Positions 1 through 10,402 are shown, counted from the stretch's first letter. The stretch is DNA of 64,000 nt from Diphasiastrum complanatum (GCA_029204225.1 CM055103.1:2568406-2632405); one strand, 5' to 3'. Notes: generated by a model from the sequence alone, not told the origin. Numbers and translations are program-made.

Positions 1-756
1 CTGTAGGTCAATATGCTTAGCTCGACGGCATAAACCTCCATTTTTACTGATAAAAATACAACCCTGGTTGTCGCTCGAAATATCCACAGCTGGGAGCTGA
101 AAGCTCCATTCGCTCATGAGATTCCGGATCCAAATTGCTTCCTTTGTGGCTTGGCAGAAGCTCATATATTCCGCTTCACTTGTTGAAAGTGCCACACTTT
201 TCTGCTTTAAACTTCCCCAGGTGATCGCACCCCCATTCATAAGGAAAACAAATCCTGATGTAGATCGCCTAGTGTCCAGATCCCCTCCTGAATCCGCGTC
301 AGCAAAGCCCTGCAATGAACCTGCATCTCTGAGATAAGTTAGTTCCAGATCAATGGTTCCTTTTAGATAGCGGAGAATCCGCTTTGCTGCAAGCCAGTGC
401 CGCCACCCTGGATTGCTGCTGAATTGACTGACTCGGTTTATGCTAAAAGCAATGTCTGGATGAGTACACACGCAACATACATGAGCGACCCTACTAGACT
501 TCTAAAGGGCACATCAACCATCTTATTCTTATCGTCTTCGGTTACGGAGACATTTACTTTGTCAGAACTAACCCTTTTCAGAGGTGGTGGCAACTGGATT
601 TGCATCCTCCATCTTGAACCTAGCAATTAATTCTCTGACATATCGCTTCTGGCTGATTCTAGTGATACCGAGGTCAAGGTCTCTTTCAATCTCCATTCCT
701 AAATAGTGATACACTGTCTTTGGGTCGAACACAATCTGGCCCCCTCTTTGCGCCAT
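1..756 (-). pseudogene. Ty1/copia polyprotein fragment (end of RT plus RNase H), decayed
   Basis: Read on the minus strand, the part near 756 gives the end of a copia reverse transcriptase (YLGMEIERD, then ISQKRYVRELIARFKM), followed by the connection (VPFRSLVGSLMYVACV). The RNase H follows, with DARRSTSG-like and ALSTSEAEYM-like motifs near 160-290 and the DNQG and RAKHIDLQ motifs near 1-80. The reading shifts frame at about 440 and again near 400, so this is a dead copy. It runs off the left edge of the window, so the 3' LTR is not visible. Gag, integrase and the RT core are missing on the other side. Copia RNase H normally follows the RT directly, as here. Confidence 0.88.
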
Positions 757-1132
757 CGTCTTCGTGTATGCTGTATTTCCTCCCTCCGCTTGCTTCTCGC
801 AAATGCCTCTGGCAGGTCTATTCGCAGTGATTGCTAATTATTTGGCTATGATTTGCTGCAGTGGGTTTGAAGACTTGCAGCACTCAAAAAAATTATAGAT
901 ACGAATCTCAATCACATGCAGCAGATCACTCGCACACGAGGATGATATATTGCACAATAGTCTATATATTATCTTGATGCAAATGCCAGAACGACTACAT
1001 AAGCGGTGACAAAGAAAACATGCATAACTGAAGAGAAACCCGAAAACGGAAGACTACTTTTATTAATTCTGAGCAAAAGAAGCTACGAGCTATTTTACTA
1101 TTGTCTAACATTTTGTTTATATGATTGAGCCT
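757..1132. other. Spacer, no gene seen
   Basis: AT-rich sequence between the truncated copia relic and the small minus-strand gene. I see no coding stretch, no LTR terminus and no clear repeat. Confidence 0.4.
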
Positions 1133-1486
1133 TCACTTCGTTTGTGCCACTAACTCTCTCTTTGCCTTGCAGGAGTTCTTGATACGATCGTCCTTGGACA
1201 TGCGTATGATGCCAAGATAGTCGTCTCCCGGATCGTCTACGTCATTAGCCCCTTCAGCTGATCGGGACAGGCCGTTGGGCTCTAAGGCAGTTTGGCCACC
1301 GCTAATCCTTTTCACACGTCTGCATGGGGGCTTCGGCGCTTCTGAGTTCACCTTAACAAGAACTTGTGAACCCCTAACAGCAGCATGTGTGAGCATGAGG
1401 AACAAGATAAAGAAACCTTGGAGGAAATAAAGAGAACAGTTACAGAAGATCAGTGGGAGATCACTTCGGGCGAGCAATCGAGGCAT
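1133..1486 (-). CDS. Small secreted-type protein, 117 aa, unknown family
   Basis: A single-exon reading frame starts at ATG 1486 in good context (A at -3). Residues about 9-38 form a hydrophobic stretch (LPLIFCNCSLYFLQGFFILF and onward) that looks like a signal peptide ending near THA-AVRG. The mature part is hydrophilic, with a basic CRRVKR site near residue 57, an acidic run containing GDDY around residues 80-90 and a basic C-terminus. DY in an acidic setting is the context used by plant tyrosine sulfation in secreted peptides such as PSK, PSY, RGF and CIF. None of those peptide motifs is present, so family membership is not claimed. It lies head to head with the gene starting at 1651. It could instead be a chance frame. 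Confidence 0.45.
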   Translation of the reverse strand: MPRLLARSDLPLIFCNCSLYFLQGFFILFLMLTHAAVRGSQVLVKVNSEAPKPPCRRVKRISGGQTALEPNGLSRSAEGANDVDDPGDDYLGIIRMSKDDRIKNSCKAKRELVAQTK

Positions 1487-1650
1487 GGTATGAGTTTTAA
1501 ACAGAACAATTCATCAACAAACGCCCATAAATTTTTGATGGAGGTCTTCATGTTAGAAAGTTAAAAAACTTAAGTCGTGGTTTTTAACATAATGATCATC
1601 TTAAGGTTTGTTATAATTTTTCTTAAATCTTGGCACTGTGTGCTGTTTAA
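1487..1650. promoter_or_regulatory. Putative shared promoter between two divergent small genes
   Basis: The two small predicted genes start only 164 bp apart on opposite strands, so they would share this interval. It is AT-rich, with no strong TATA box in the expected place on either side. The call rests on gene arrangement alone. Confidence 0.25.
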
Positions 1651-2132
1651 ATGTCAGAGCATGTAGGGGAGTCCATAAACGGGAAATCTTATGCGATACA
1701 CAATGTGACATTAAAACGACCTGATTCTGCCGAAGGGGAACGAAGAGTGAGTTTTTTTAATAATTCTTCTGCTTTCAGCTCTCACAGCAAATCACATCGC
1801 CAGTATAATTCATTCTGCTAAAAACATTAGAATGGCGTGTATGGAGTCTTAGTTTTTCTTTAATAAGGTTGCCAAAATCTGCTTAGGTAATGCAAGGTTT
1901 TATAATGGCGTGACTCAAAACGTACGAGTACTGTAACTTTTTGCACCGTGACAGCTAACTTAGCATGATAAACTATAAAACAATCAAAATGTTGCAGAAA
2001 ATGCAGCTTCAACGACAGGATCAAAGGCTGAAAGAATTCATGCAACAGAATGAAGAAGAGAAAAGGAAACTTGAGGATGAAGCAGGCTATTGTTCGGCGA
2101 TCCCGTTCTCTTCTCGCTATGGGAATCAGTGA
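1651..2132 (+). CDS. Small two-exon gene, 76-aa protein with a coiled coil
   Basis: Exon 1 is 1651-1746 and exon 2 is 1998-2132, ending in TGA. An in-frame TAA lies directly before the ATG, so the start is fixed. The intron is 251 bp, with donor GTGAGT and acceptor TTGCAG, and joins exons in phase 0. The N-terminal half reads MSEHVGESINGKSYAIHNVT; the C-terminal half is a charged helix (QRLKEFMQQNEEEKRKLEDE) likely to form a coiled coil, followed by a short tail ending SSRYGNQ. I do not recognise the family. Good splice sites, matching phase and a sensible composition on both sides of the intron argue for a real gene. Transcript evidence would decide. Confidence 0.5.
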
Positions 2133-2229
2133 AAGCTCATCTCTAGAATCAAAGATCAATGTGCAAACGTGCGACCGTTACAGGCTTTTAGTCAGGGTTA
2201 CGATCGCATGCAGCAACGAACAACCTCAC

Positions 2230-2331
2230 AATGGCAAGACACGTGAGACAAAAAATGGCAAGACACGTGAGGAGGAAAAACGGAAAGTTGAAACCCAGAA
2301 TGAGAGATCACAACAAATGTGAACCCACGTG
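2230..2331. promoter_or_regulatory. Cluster of three palindromic G-boxes (CACGTG)
   Basis: CACGTG occurs at 2240-2245, 2264-2269 and 2326-2331. The first two sit in a duplicated unit, AATGGCAAGACACGTGAG, repeated 24 bp apart. G-boxes are binding sites for plant bZIP and bHLH factors, and the ACGTG core is shared by abscisic-acid response elements. The cluster lies about 100-200 bp downstream of the 76-aa gene and about 750 bp upstream of the secreted-type gene on the other strand. Which gene it serves, if any, is unclear. Confidence 0.4.
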
Positions 2332-3619
2332 TCAATCTCTCCATAATCAAGCATCCCAAACGAAAATATATATATATATATATATTACAGAAAGATAAAA
2401 AAAAAAAAAGCAATATGTAGGAAAAAATAAAAAAAAATAGCCAATTTATTTATAATTGCCACATGTATTACTCACAAAAATCAAAAATGTCATTTGAATT
2501 AAAACCAAAACACAAGCAGGTCAATGTTTGAAAATGTTTGAAATGAATGCTAAGTCCTCCTTACAAAGCAAGGTTGGGCCAAAAAAAGAGCATAGCCAAT
2601 ATGCATAGGAAAAAAAAAAACCGAATTTATTTGGCTATTGCATGCTTGATTGTAACCATGTAGATTATAATAGTCACATATGTGAGTGGGAGACTTGAAA
2701 GTTGATGCATGCTTGATTCCACAATGTTCTAGTTTATTCTTCTTCTTATTGTCCACTTGCATGCTTGAATAGAAAAATATGACGTGACAATATTTTCTGG
2801 GTAATTTCTTTGATAATAATAATCATCAAAAAATCTTATCATGTTAGATCTCTTGTTTCGCAAGAGATTGAAATTGCTATTTTTTGTAGCCATTTTTGTT
2901 ATTACTTATTGAAGTTTTAAATGTATGTATTTGAGTTATTATTTTGGTATTAACCTGAAAAAAATCATCTTTACAATCCATAAAACATTTGTTTGTAAAA
3001 GTTAAGAACAACTACCAAAATTTTACTAAGCTATTCTTCTAATTTTTTTAATTTTCACAAAACGTTCAATATAATATGGCAAGGCCTTTGTGGCAACTTT
3101 TCTAACTTTAAAGAGTTTTTCAAGTCGGCATCACTTCGTGAACTTTTTGATATCATCTCAATCAAAATCTACTAAAACCATATTGAGCAAAAAACATCAA
3201 TCACATCTCTAATTAATCATGAATTATGTGGTCTAATACAACATAATTATAATCATCAACAAATTTTATCAATTTGTTGTAACTTTTGAATGTATATTCA
3301 AAACTACCAACAAACTAATATCAAAATTTTAATTATAGAATACAAACTTATGAAGATTATGCACATATTTCAAAATTAAAATATAAATCCATCGCACAAA
3401 ATAATTTTTCATTGATGAAAGAGATGAAAGCAGTCTATTGTGTCACAGTCTTCAGTTACTATGGCATCAGAAGTTGCAATCCAAACTTATATAGGATGCA
3501 ATCATACAATGTTTGAGGCAGCAAATGAGGAATTGCATAATGCCAACATTCATGAAATGCTGCAACAAGAATCACACCACTATTCGCTACGGTTGGTTAC
3601 TATTATGAAATAAATCACA
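2332..3619. other. AT-rich spacer with short simple repeats
   Basis: Contains a short (TA)n tract at about 2367-2386, several A runs and low-complexity AT sequence. No convincing gene, LTR or transposon end was found. Confidence 0.4.
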
Positions 3620-4225
3620 AATTATTTCAATTTACTATGGAATGAGGAGGTAAGTTGGAGATGATTCTATTTCATATGAGAAAATGTATGGAGATGTTTT
3701 TTATAATGAAGAAACCTTATTTCTCCATGGATACTTAATCTCCCCAACTTTTCACAAATGGATTTACAAGAGGAATATGCTTGGAATTTTGGGAAGCCAA
3801 TCAAAAGAATTGTTTCTTTCAATGTATCTAGCTATGCAAGTCCTAGAAGTTACCATGATAGATTAGGGACACATTACTTCAAATTTTTCGATTGATCAAA
3901 CAAGGCAACACATTGCAAAAGTTCTTCAAAGAAGAAAGTTATGTGTGGAGATCGTAAACAATATCTTTATTATCAGGATGATCATCAGAAAGGAACTGCA
4001 TTGGAAAACTTATTCTATTGGATGATGTATTCAATATTGCAAGATTCTGTGTGCACAAACAACCAAGAGGATTCTTTCACCATATGGGATTGGAATCCAA
4101 ACAAGAATTTCATCGCTCTATCAAACACATTGGAGCTACAAAAATGGATGCAATTACAAAACAAGTATGATGTGATATGTACCACAAAGGCCTTGCCATG
4201 TGATAATATGATAATACTAGGTTGA
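3620..4225 (+). other. Coding-like decayed stretch, unidentified
   Basis: Two neighbouring frames give protein-like text: one around 3780-3900 (FGKPIKRIVSFNVSSYAS) and one at 3941-4225 (for example FTIWDWNPNKNFIALSNTLE). They do not join without frameshifts. No domain is recognised. This may be the remnant of a transposon gene or of a host gene; it may also be chance in AT-rich DNA. Confidence 0.2.
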
Positions 4226-4783
4226 AAATAAAATTTAATAATGAATAAAAAATAGAGTACATGAGCGTGAAGCAGTGCGCTGGTCTGTAAGGCACAAAAA
4301 TAAAGAGCTTACTTGCTTCTGTTTGGGAGAATACCATCAGACCAGAAGAAAACGAATTGAAATCCGAATGATCACTGACTGCTAAAGGTGCAAACTAATT
4401 CTAGATTTAAGCTTATTGATGATTGCAGTTCAGTGATCAGTATTTGAAAGTATGAGCTTGAATCTACTTAAAACACCATTGCGAGTTGAATGAGAAATAT
4501 TGTGAGGTTTTCCTTAAGGAATCTTTCAAAATTGACCAAAAAAGAGGTGATTTTACAAAAATCATGTTTTTTGTGCATACAAATCTTAAAAATGACGTGT
4601 TTTTCTCTATTTTATAGATGCAAACATGTGAAAAATTATAAACCTACAAAAATATGTTTTTTTTGTATATCAAGAAGGTCAACAAAACAAGTCCACCAGG
4701 AGCTATCTTTGCAACATGCAATAAACTGTACCTTGTTAACGTTTTGTTAACGGCTATTTTCATTCACACATGTAGTATATCGG

Positions 4784-5200
4784 TCAATGTGTATTAATAT
4801 TTATGTCGCCTAGTATAACAGTGGGTGCGATTTTGGAAATGTTGTTAAGTATTATGTTTAATTGTTCAATAAACGTGGAAATAGTACAATTTGGCTGTTT
4901 GTATATCGCAATAATATTTAGATTGTAGTCTTTATGAGTATATGTAGCATGAATAATTTCATTATGCAATGTATTAAATAATTGAACATGTTCAAGGTGT
5001 TCAATTTTACGGTACAATATTGTTGGTCCTGCAAAGACATAATTGTCAATGGCTTCGAAGGTCGTCAGAAAGTAAGGTTTGTGATAATGTGTCTGGGTTT
5101 CTTGTAAACATAATATCTGTGATGTCATTAGGTTATGATCATTTACAATATTATGCTTTGGTATTGTATATTACTACAATTTTCTGCAATTTTATCTTGA
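4784..5200 (-). pseudogene. APE-type endonuclease domain fragment (LINE or Helentron type)
   Basis: The minus strand is open from about 5128 and has the two end motifs of an apurinic-type endonuclease: ILCLQETQTH near the start (metal-binding Glu) and PTVILGDININ near the end (the GDFN motif, here GDIN). The roughly 90 residues between them fit the spacing between these motifs. A stop follows directly after GDININTH, so the rest of the domain is lost. Such domains occur in LINE ORF2 proteins and fused to the Rep-helicase of Helentrons. The composition differs strongly from the LINE family elsewhere in this window, so it is a separate element type. No partner domain is visible, so the class is undecided. 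Confidence 0.5.
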
Positions 5201-5986
5201 ATGATTAATGTCATATGGGTGTTTGAATTGGAAACTTAGTAAAACTCTTAGTTTTTAATTAAAAAGTAGAATATTTTTTGGATTTTGAAATATAATATAT
5301 ATATATATATATATCAAAATCCAAAAAATGATAATCAAGAAATTGGGACTTTTCACCTATAATATCAAAGCATATAGAACCAACCTTCACTTTAGATTTT
5401 CATTCAATGTTGGTCACACATGTCAAATGATCCTATTTACATGTAGTTAGAAATTCCCTTGGTAATTTGTGTACTCCATTTATGTTTCATATGTTAGGTG
5501 ATCATAGATCATATCACCTATTCTAATGGTGGTAACAATTCCTAGTAACCTGAGATAAAAGTTCAAATTATTTATTTTCACATTATATGTAATCCATCTA
5601 TGAATATGAAAGCGTGATTTGCTTCCGAAGGGTAATGGCCCCAACTAGTCTTGCAGCTTTTCAATAAATCCAAACTCCTACCAGTATTCCACCATTGTGA
5701 CATAACGAGTCGTCTTCTAACTGGAGGGCTACATTGGGGTGGATCTAAGCCTCGATCCTAGAAACGCTCCTGATTCATGAGAAAGGCCTCTTCTTTTAAC
5801 TCCTAGCCTTGTAGGCTTTTACTAGTAGTAGAGTAAAACATTGGTCCAATTTCTTCCGTTTATTAAGTACACAATCTTTAGATCAGTATTTACTAACATG
5901 TGCCTTTCTTCTAACAATTTTGGAGGAATGTAATGCTAAAGATCAGCACTTCAAAGCTGGACTGATGGACCACTAGGACAGAACCT
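5201..5986. other. Spacer containing a hairpin; no gene seen
   Basis: Apart from the inverted repeat at 5272-5329 I see no coding region. The part from about 5600 onward may belong to the 5' side of the gypsy fragment that follows, but nothing shows this directly. Confidence 0.35.
5272..5329. repeat. Perfect 16-bp inverted repeat around a (TA)n loop
   Basis: The arm ATTTTTTGGATTTTGA at 5272-5287 is the exact reverse complement of 5314-5329. The 26 bases between are almost pure alternating TA. It can fold into a cruciform or hairpin. It may be a minimal fold-back element or a by-product of AT-repeat instability. Confidence 0.75.
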
Positions 5987-6345
5987 ATGAATCTAGCTGA
6001 GCCAGGAGAAAATGAGAAAATTGTACAAATTGGAGCACAACTTGTCTTCTGTTTATTAAGTACACAATCTAAAGATCAGTATTTACAAGTTGGAGCACAA
6101 CATCCAACAGACCAGTACAATGTGTTGAGGAAGTTGGCCAAGTTTCAGGATTGTTTCACTTGGTCTTACAAGGATCTAAAGGGAATTCCTCCTCCGTGGT
6201 AGAGCATACTATTCCATTGGTACCTGATGTAGTTCCAAAAGTTATGAGATTTTATTGATGCAATCCGAACGTTATAGATCTTATAAAGGTGGGGAGTTGC
6301 AGAGATTATTGGAAGCTGATTTCATTTATGAGATCGAGCATACCG
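5987..6345 (+). pseudogene. Ty3/gypsy RT N-terminal fragment, non-chromodomain type
   Basis: The stretch FQDCFTWSYKDLKGIPPPW closely resembles the region just before the RT of the gypsy element at 37-41.7 kb ([15 protein letters not shown]). Further homology follows in shifted frames (HTIPLVP-like, then CNPNVIDLIK-like). Several frameshifts and stops break it. Homology stops at about 6345, where copia sequence begins abruptly, so this is a chimeric junction. Gag, protease and the RT core are absent. Confidence 0.65.
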
Positions 6346-7048
6346 AATCACAAAATATAGATAGGAAGCACAAAATCATTTTTCTTAGCCAACAATAGTA
6401 CACTGATAATGTGCTAACAAAATTTAGCATGAGGATTGCAACCCAGTTGCTACACCTATGGAAGTGGGCATTAATCTTTTTGCCGAAAATGAAATGAACT
6501 TGAATGACGTTGATCAAGTGGGAGTTCCATCAATGATTGTTACATGGCCAAACACAGGATCATGGCCAAACGGATTCTTTGGGGAAGTAATCGGAATTCT
6601 AGGTCTACCATAAGTTCAGCATATCTCTTATGTAGAGGAGCCTTTGGATGGTGGATGAGTAAGAAACATAACACAATCGCTTGGTTTTCAGTTGAAGCCA
6701 AGTATATAGCTCTTTCTATGGGAGCTATTGAAATCGTTTGGCTTTGCCAATTGCTACAGGATATTGGTTCCAAGTAGTTGCAGCCTATGAAAGTCTAGTG
6801 TGACAATCAAAGTAGCATTAAGATGGCTCAGAACCTTGTTTTTCATTCATGCACAAAGCACATTCAATTTCATTTTCATTATGTCAGAGATCTGGTGGAG
6901 AACAACATTTTGCTCATCGATTACCTGTCTTCATCGCAGATGATAGTTGACGTTTTGACTAAGGCTTTGTCTCAAGCAAGTTTTACACAACATAGAGCTG
7001 CTTTGGGTGTTCATACGACACAGTTCATTCATTATGACATGCAGCTTG
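6346..7048 (+). pseudogene. Ty1/copia RT end and RNase H fragment
   Basis: Plus-strand pieces follow copia order: the post-RT connection (LSQQ-YTDNVLTKFSM, then PVATPMEVG), the RNase H start (FGWWMSKKHNTIAWFSVEA, with AKYIALSMGAIE matching the SEAEY-like active-site region), then CDNQSSIKMA and TKHIQFHFHYVRD, and the C-terminal DVLTKAL. The family signatures DNQS and KHI are clear. An in-frame stop near 6775 and several frameshifts earlier make it non-functional. It runs directly into a polypurine tract and an LTR, so the 3' end of the element is preserved. Confidence 0.88.
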
Positions 7049-7393
7049 AAGGGGGGGTGTTGCAGATACATAACTCAAGCAACCTGTCGTGATGGCCACT
7101 TGGGCATCCATGTGGTCTCACCTACTGTTGTAGCAGACATTGTAAGAAATCAAAGCAAGTTAGGGTTAGCTAATTTGTAGGAAGTTAGGTGAGTGCTTTG
7201 CTTAAGTTTAGCAAGCTCCCTATGCAGCAAGTAGAGCATTTTTGTACATATATTTTTAAGTACGTGAATGATATAGTCATGAAGTTTTATTTAGTCTTCC
7301 ATAGAGTGTTCTCTCTCTGCATTTTCTTTCTTTTCCTTGTTTCTACGATAGAATGAGCTTGATTGTTGCAATGGAACTCTGCCATTGGGAACA
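7049..7393 (+). mobile_element. Polypurine tract and 3' LTR of the copia element
   Basis: The purine run AAGGGGGGG ends at 7057 and the next bases are TGTTGCAG, as expected for a polypurine tract and the LTR 5' end. I place the LTR end at the CA of GGGAACA (7393), giving about 336 bp. That end is less certain because no second LTR copy is present for comparison. Confidence 0.6.
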
Positions 7394-7546
7394 GTTTAGT
7401 TTCTCTTTTGCTGTTTTAATTCTGTTGTTTTTGTGACCAGGTTTAATTAGGGCTAGTCATAGAATTAGGGTTAGGTTTAGGGCTAGTAGGTGAAGGATTG
7501 AAAAATAACATTAATGTGAGTTGAGAGAGAGAGAGAGAGAGAGCGC

Positions 7547-7580
<34 letters not shown>

Positions 7581-8328
7581 GAAGGATATCTCCCACGCAA
7601 TTGTCCTTGGTTTTAAAAGTTCTTTGGTAGGCGGCATATATCCTGTTCAATTTGTGTCAGCAATACAATCTACAGAGCTTGTTTTGGTATTGTTCTTTAG
7701 GAGGTGGTAAACTGAATCTTATAGCTCTTGACTTGGATTGGGAATACAATGTGGGATGCCTTTGTTTGGAAAATCCCAGCAGAAGCCCGAATTTTGAATG
7801 TAATTAGTAAGAGAGAGCTGCAAGAGCTGCAGATGTCGTTTCGGACGCCCAGAGACTCTCTGCAGCGAACCTGACAGCTTCAATGCCACACCAGAACATG
7901 TGAAGGGTCAGCCAGATTTCAACGCTAGGTTTCTGCTCACAGCAGCGCTTTGATAAACAAATGAACCAAGAGATCAATGTTGATGTAGCTATGAATCGGC
8001 AGGGAATCGATTGAACATATTGTATGTTTTGCCTCCACATTTGCATCTGTTTTCAGTTCACTGTAGATCGTTTGTTGGATATTTATTAAAGATTATCAGA
8101 CAGCGTTAACACTTAACAGTAGCATAAGCTGGGGGCAAAAAAAACCATCAATACTTCTGATCATTAAGATTTACCGTCGACTCTTATTTATGTCTTTCTT
8201 TTAGATTTTCAATTCGCAGTTATTTGTCGTTTTTTTCAATCTTCGTATGTAGGCGCTAATCAATCAATCGGTCAGTCAGGCATACCATAGTATAGGCAAC
8301 TTCAGCAGCTTGAGGTTAAGATAGATAG
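7394..8328. other. Spacer with telomere-like motifs and a (GA)n tract
   Basis: Short TTAGGG and TTTAGGG-like units occur at about 7443-7490, followed by a (GA)n tract at 7523-7567. No gene is recognised in the rest. Weak protein-like frames around 7800-8050 on both strands match nothing I know. Confidence 0.4.
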
Positions 8329-8425
8329 CTGACAACAGGCATTACCCCTAACTTAATGGGGCAACACGCTCCAGGGCGCAACCAGGATGCTACTGCTTGC
8401 GTTGGAAACCTTGATGCTTTGGTTC
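8329..8425 (+). pseudogene. First-exon remnant of a splicing factor 3B subunit 4 (SF3B4/SAP49) gene
   Basis: The translation contains MGQHAPGRNQDATACVGNLD, which resembles the N-terminus of plant SF3B4, a U2 snRNP protein whose first RRM begins RNQDATAYVGNLDP. The expected start codon is CTG here (8329, followed by TTG-like MTTG context) and an in-frame TAG lies just before it. The only downstream ATG is at 8356. In the RNP2 motif, Tyr is replaced by Cys. The reading stops matching exactly at a good donor (C|GTATGT). I find none of the later exons (no RNP1, no second RRM). It looks like a stranded, decaying first exon rather than a retrocopy, because it ends at a splice site. It could still be the start of a gene whose remaining exons lie very far away. 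Confidence 0.6.
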
Positions 8426-8965
8426 GTATGTATGATGTGTCGTGTTTAGTTCATTCATTGCTTCTGGTTTTTCGTTATATCTGTGTTCATTTCAATCACT
8501 CTTTTGGTTTTGTTGATAGCTAGACGGCTCATCAATTTTCCAAAACGCAAGATGTTGCAACAACAAACGAGTCGCCAAGTTTCTGAATGTTAATGCTCAG
8601 TAGAGATTGTCTTGTTATATTTAGGGTTTGTAGTAATTTTTGGTGCAGTTTTGCTTGCTTCTAAACCAATCCGATTCTGAATCAGTCGGATGATTACTTT
8701 AAACAGATTGATGTAACAAAAGAGCATTTATTTTAGATGTACTTCCTGCATAGTTTCCAGGCAATTCAAATCGAGGAGATTAGAATGGATTCAGTTTTTT
8801 TAGATATTCGAATCAAGCCTTTGTCAAATGACTCAGAGAAACCCTATTTCTTTAAAAAAAATTTAAAATTTTCACAAGGAGAGGGAGAAGTTGTGAAAAT
8901 ATGAAAAGTTTTGACACATTGAATTTATTGCAAGACGATTTGATTAGGTTTAGAAATTTTAACCT
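8426..8965. other. Spacer, no gene seen
   Basis: AT-rich, intron-like sequence between the SF3B4-like exon and the inverted-repeat element end. No domain or repeat is recognised. Confidence 0.4.
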
Positions 8966-9075
8966 GGAACCGTGGTGAACCGTACAGGTAATTAATTAAT
9001 TAATTAATTAATTTTTGTCCCACCCAAAAAATAGCCCAAAAAAATGCCAAAAAAATGCCAGAAAAAGCAGATTTG
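8966..9075 (-). mobile_element. End fragment of the GGAACCGTGG inverted-repeat element family
   Basis: It begins GGAACCGTGGTGAACCGTAC, then (TTAA)n-like sequence, a CCCACCC...AATAGCCC...AATGCC block and AGCAGATTTG. The same order, inverted, forms the right end of the complete element at 45447-45894. The other end is missing, and LINE sequence starts shortly after. It is non-coding. Confidence 0.7.
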
Positions 9076-9130
9076 TAGTGTGAGTAGTGAATCTAACAGT
9101 GATCTTTGCAATAAGTGCGTACTTTGGAAA

Positions 9131-10402
9131 CAGGTCAGTACTGTGATGTTTTTCATCCTTTCAACCAAGCTCCTCAAACCATTGCCAAACTCGCCTCCCC
9201 TTTCCTGGCCCGTTGTTTCAACCGCTTTGTCGTTGATGGTTTCCCCATACCTTGGGCCACAAATCTCCTTCACCCCATTCTTAAAGCAAGCGATGCCATG
9301 AATGTCCATTGTCCACAACTATTGCACTATTATGATTGGTCATACCATGGCCAAGTTGCACGCCACTATTCTCCATAACTTCGCTACGGTAGAGGCTGAT
9401 TCTCGACTAATGTATGCGACTGGCCAGGTTGGCTTCTGCCGGGGTTATAGCACTCTTGATCATGTCCTCACTCTACGTACTATCATTGAGGAGGGAAAGC
9501 ATATGGGCAAGAAGGTATTTGCTTGTTTCGTTGATTTCTCTAAGGCGTTTGATACTATTCCCCGTCATCTTTTGATCAGCAGACTATGCCAGCTTGGCTT
9601 TTCCAACTCTATTCTCGCGGCCGTGGTTGCTCTGTATGAGAGAGTTCTAGCACGTATTCGGCTGGGTACTAATTTGTCTTCTCCCATCCATAGCACTGTT
9701 GGCGTAAGCAAAGGCTGTCCACTGTCCCCTCCACTGTTTGCACTTTATATTGATGATCTTGAGCGCCTCATTCGTGAAGAAGGTGGAGATGGTTGCCCGC
9801 TGGCTCATTTGCTCATCCCCATTCTGCTTTATGCTGATGGCATTGTTCTGCTTTCTCCCTCACCAGAAGGGTTGCAGTGTCACTTACAGGTCTTACATCG
9901 GTTTTGTGTTGCTTGGGGTCTCTCTGTTAACTTAAAAAAGACGAAGATCATGAATCTCAACACCAATCGACAAAGCCTTCACAATCATCAATTCTTCTAC
10001 GACGGCCAAGAAGTTGACATTGTTGCCTCTTATACTTACTTGGGGGTCTTGTTTACTGCGTCCCTTCTTGGTTTCCACCAGGTTGCATTTGCGCACATTT
10101 CCTTCGGTCTTTCAGCATTGGTCCAGTTCGAGCGTGGTTGTACAATGAATCATATTTTTGATCCCGCTACTAGATGCCAGTTGTTTCACACACGGGTGGT
10201 TCTAGCAATGATGTATGCCTCCGAAATCTGGTTGCCAGGACTTTCTCTCCGGGATTGGGCAGGCATTTCCCGCATTCAGGCCACTATGTTGGGTCGCATG
10301 ATACGTGCCAAGACTACCACCCCTCATGATATCCCATGTGCTGAGTTTGCTACTCCTCCGATCATCCTTGAGGGCTTTTTCCGCCTTATTCTTTTTCTTT
10401 AG
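9131..10402 (+). pseudogene. LINE reverse transcriptase domain (ORF2, inactive)
   Basis: A LINE RT is translated first in one frame (ASPFLARCFNRF, then FPIPWATNLLHPILKA) and, after a frameshift near 9310, in the long open frame 9302-10402. Motifs in order: CFVDFSKAFDTIPRHLL (motif A, catalytic Asp present), [20 protein letters not shown] (motif B), LYADGIVLLS (motif C), then NLKKTKIM and YTYLGVLF. Motif C normally reads ADD; here the second Asp is Gly, which should abolish polymerase activity. The stop at 10400-10402 interrupts the C-terminal domain, which continues downstream. Confidence 0.88.

Noticed and set aside
7443-7490. TTAGGG/TTTAGGG units as an interstitial telomere
   Set aside because: Only a few imperfect units; similar short runs near 27.9 and 28.0 kb also lack regular arrays.
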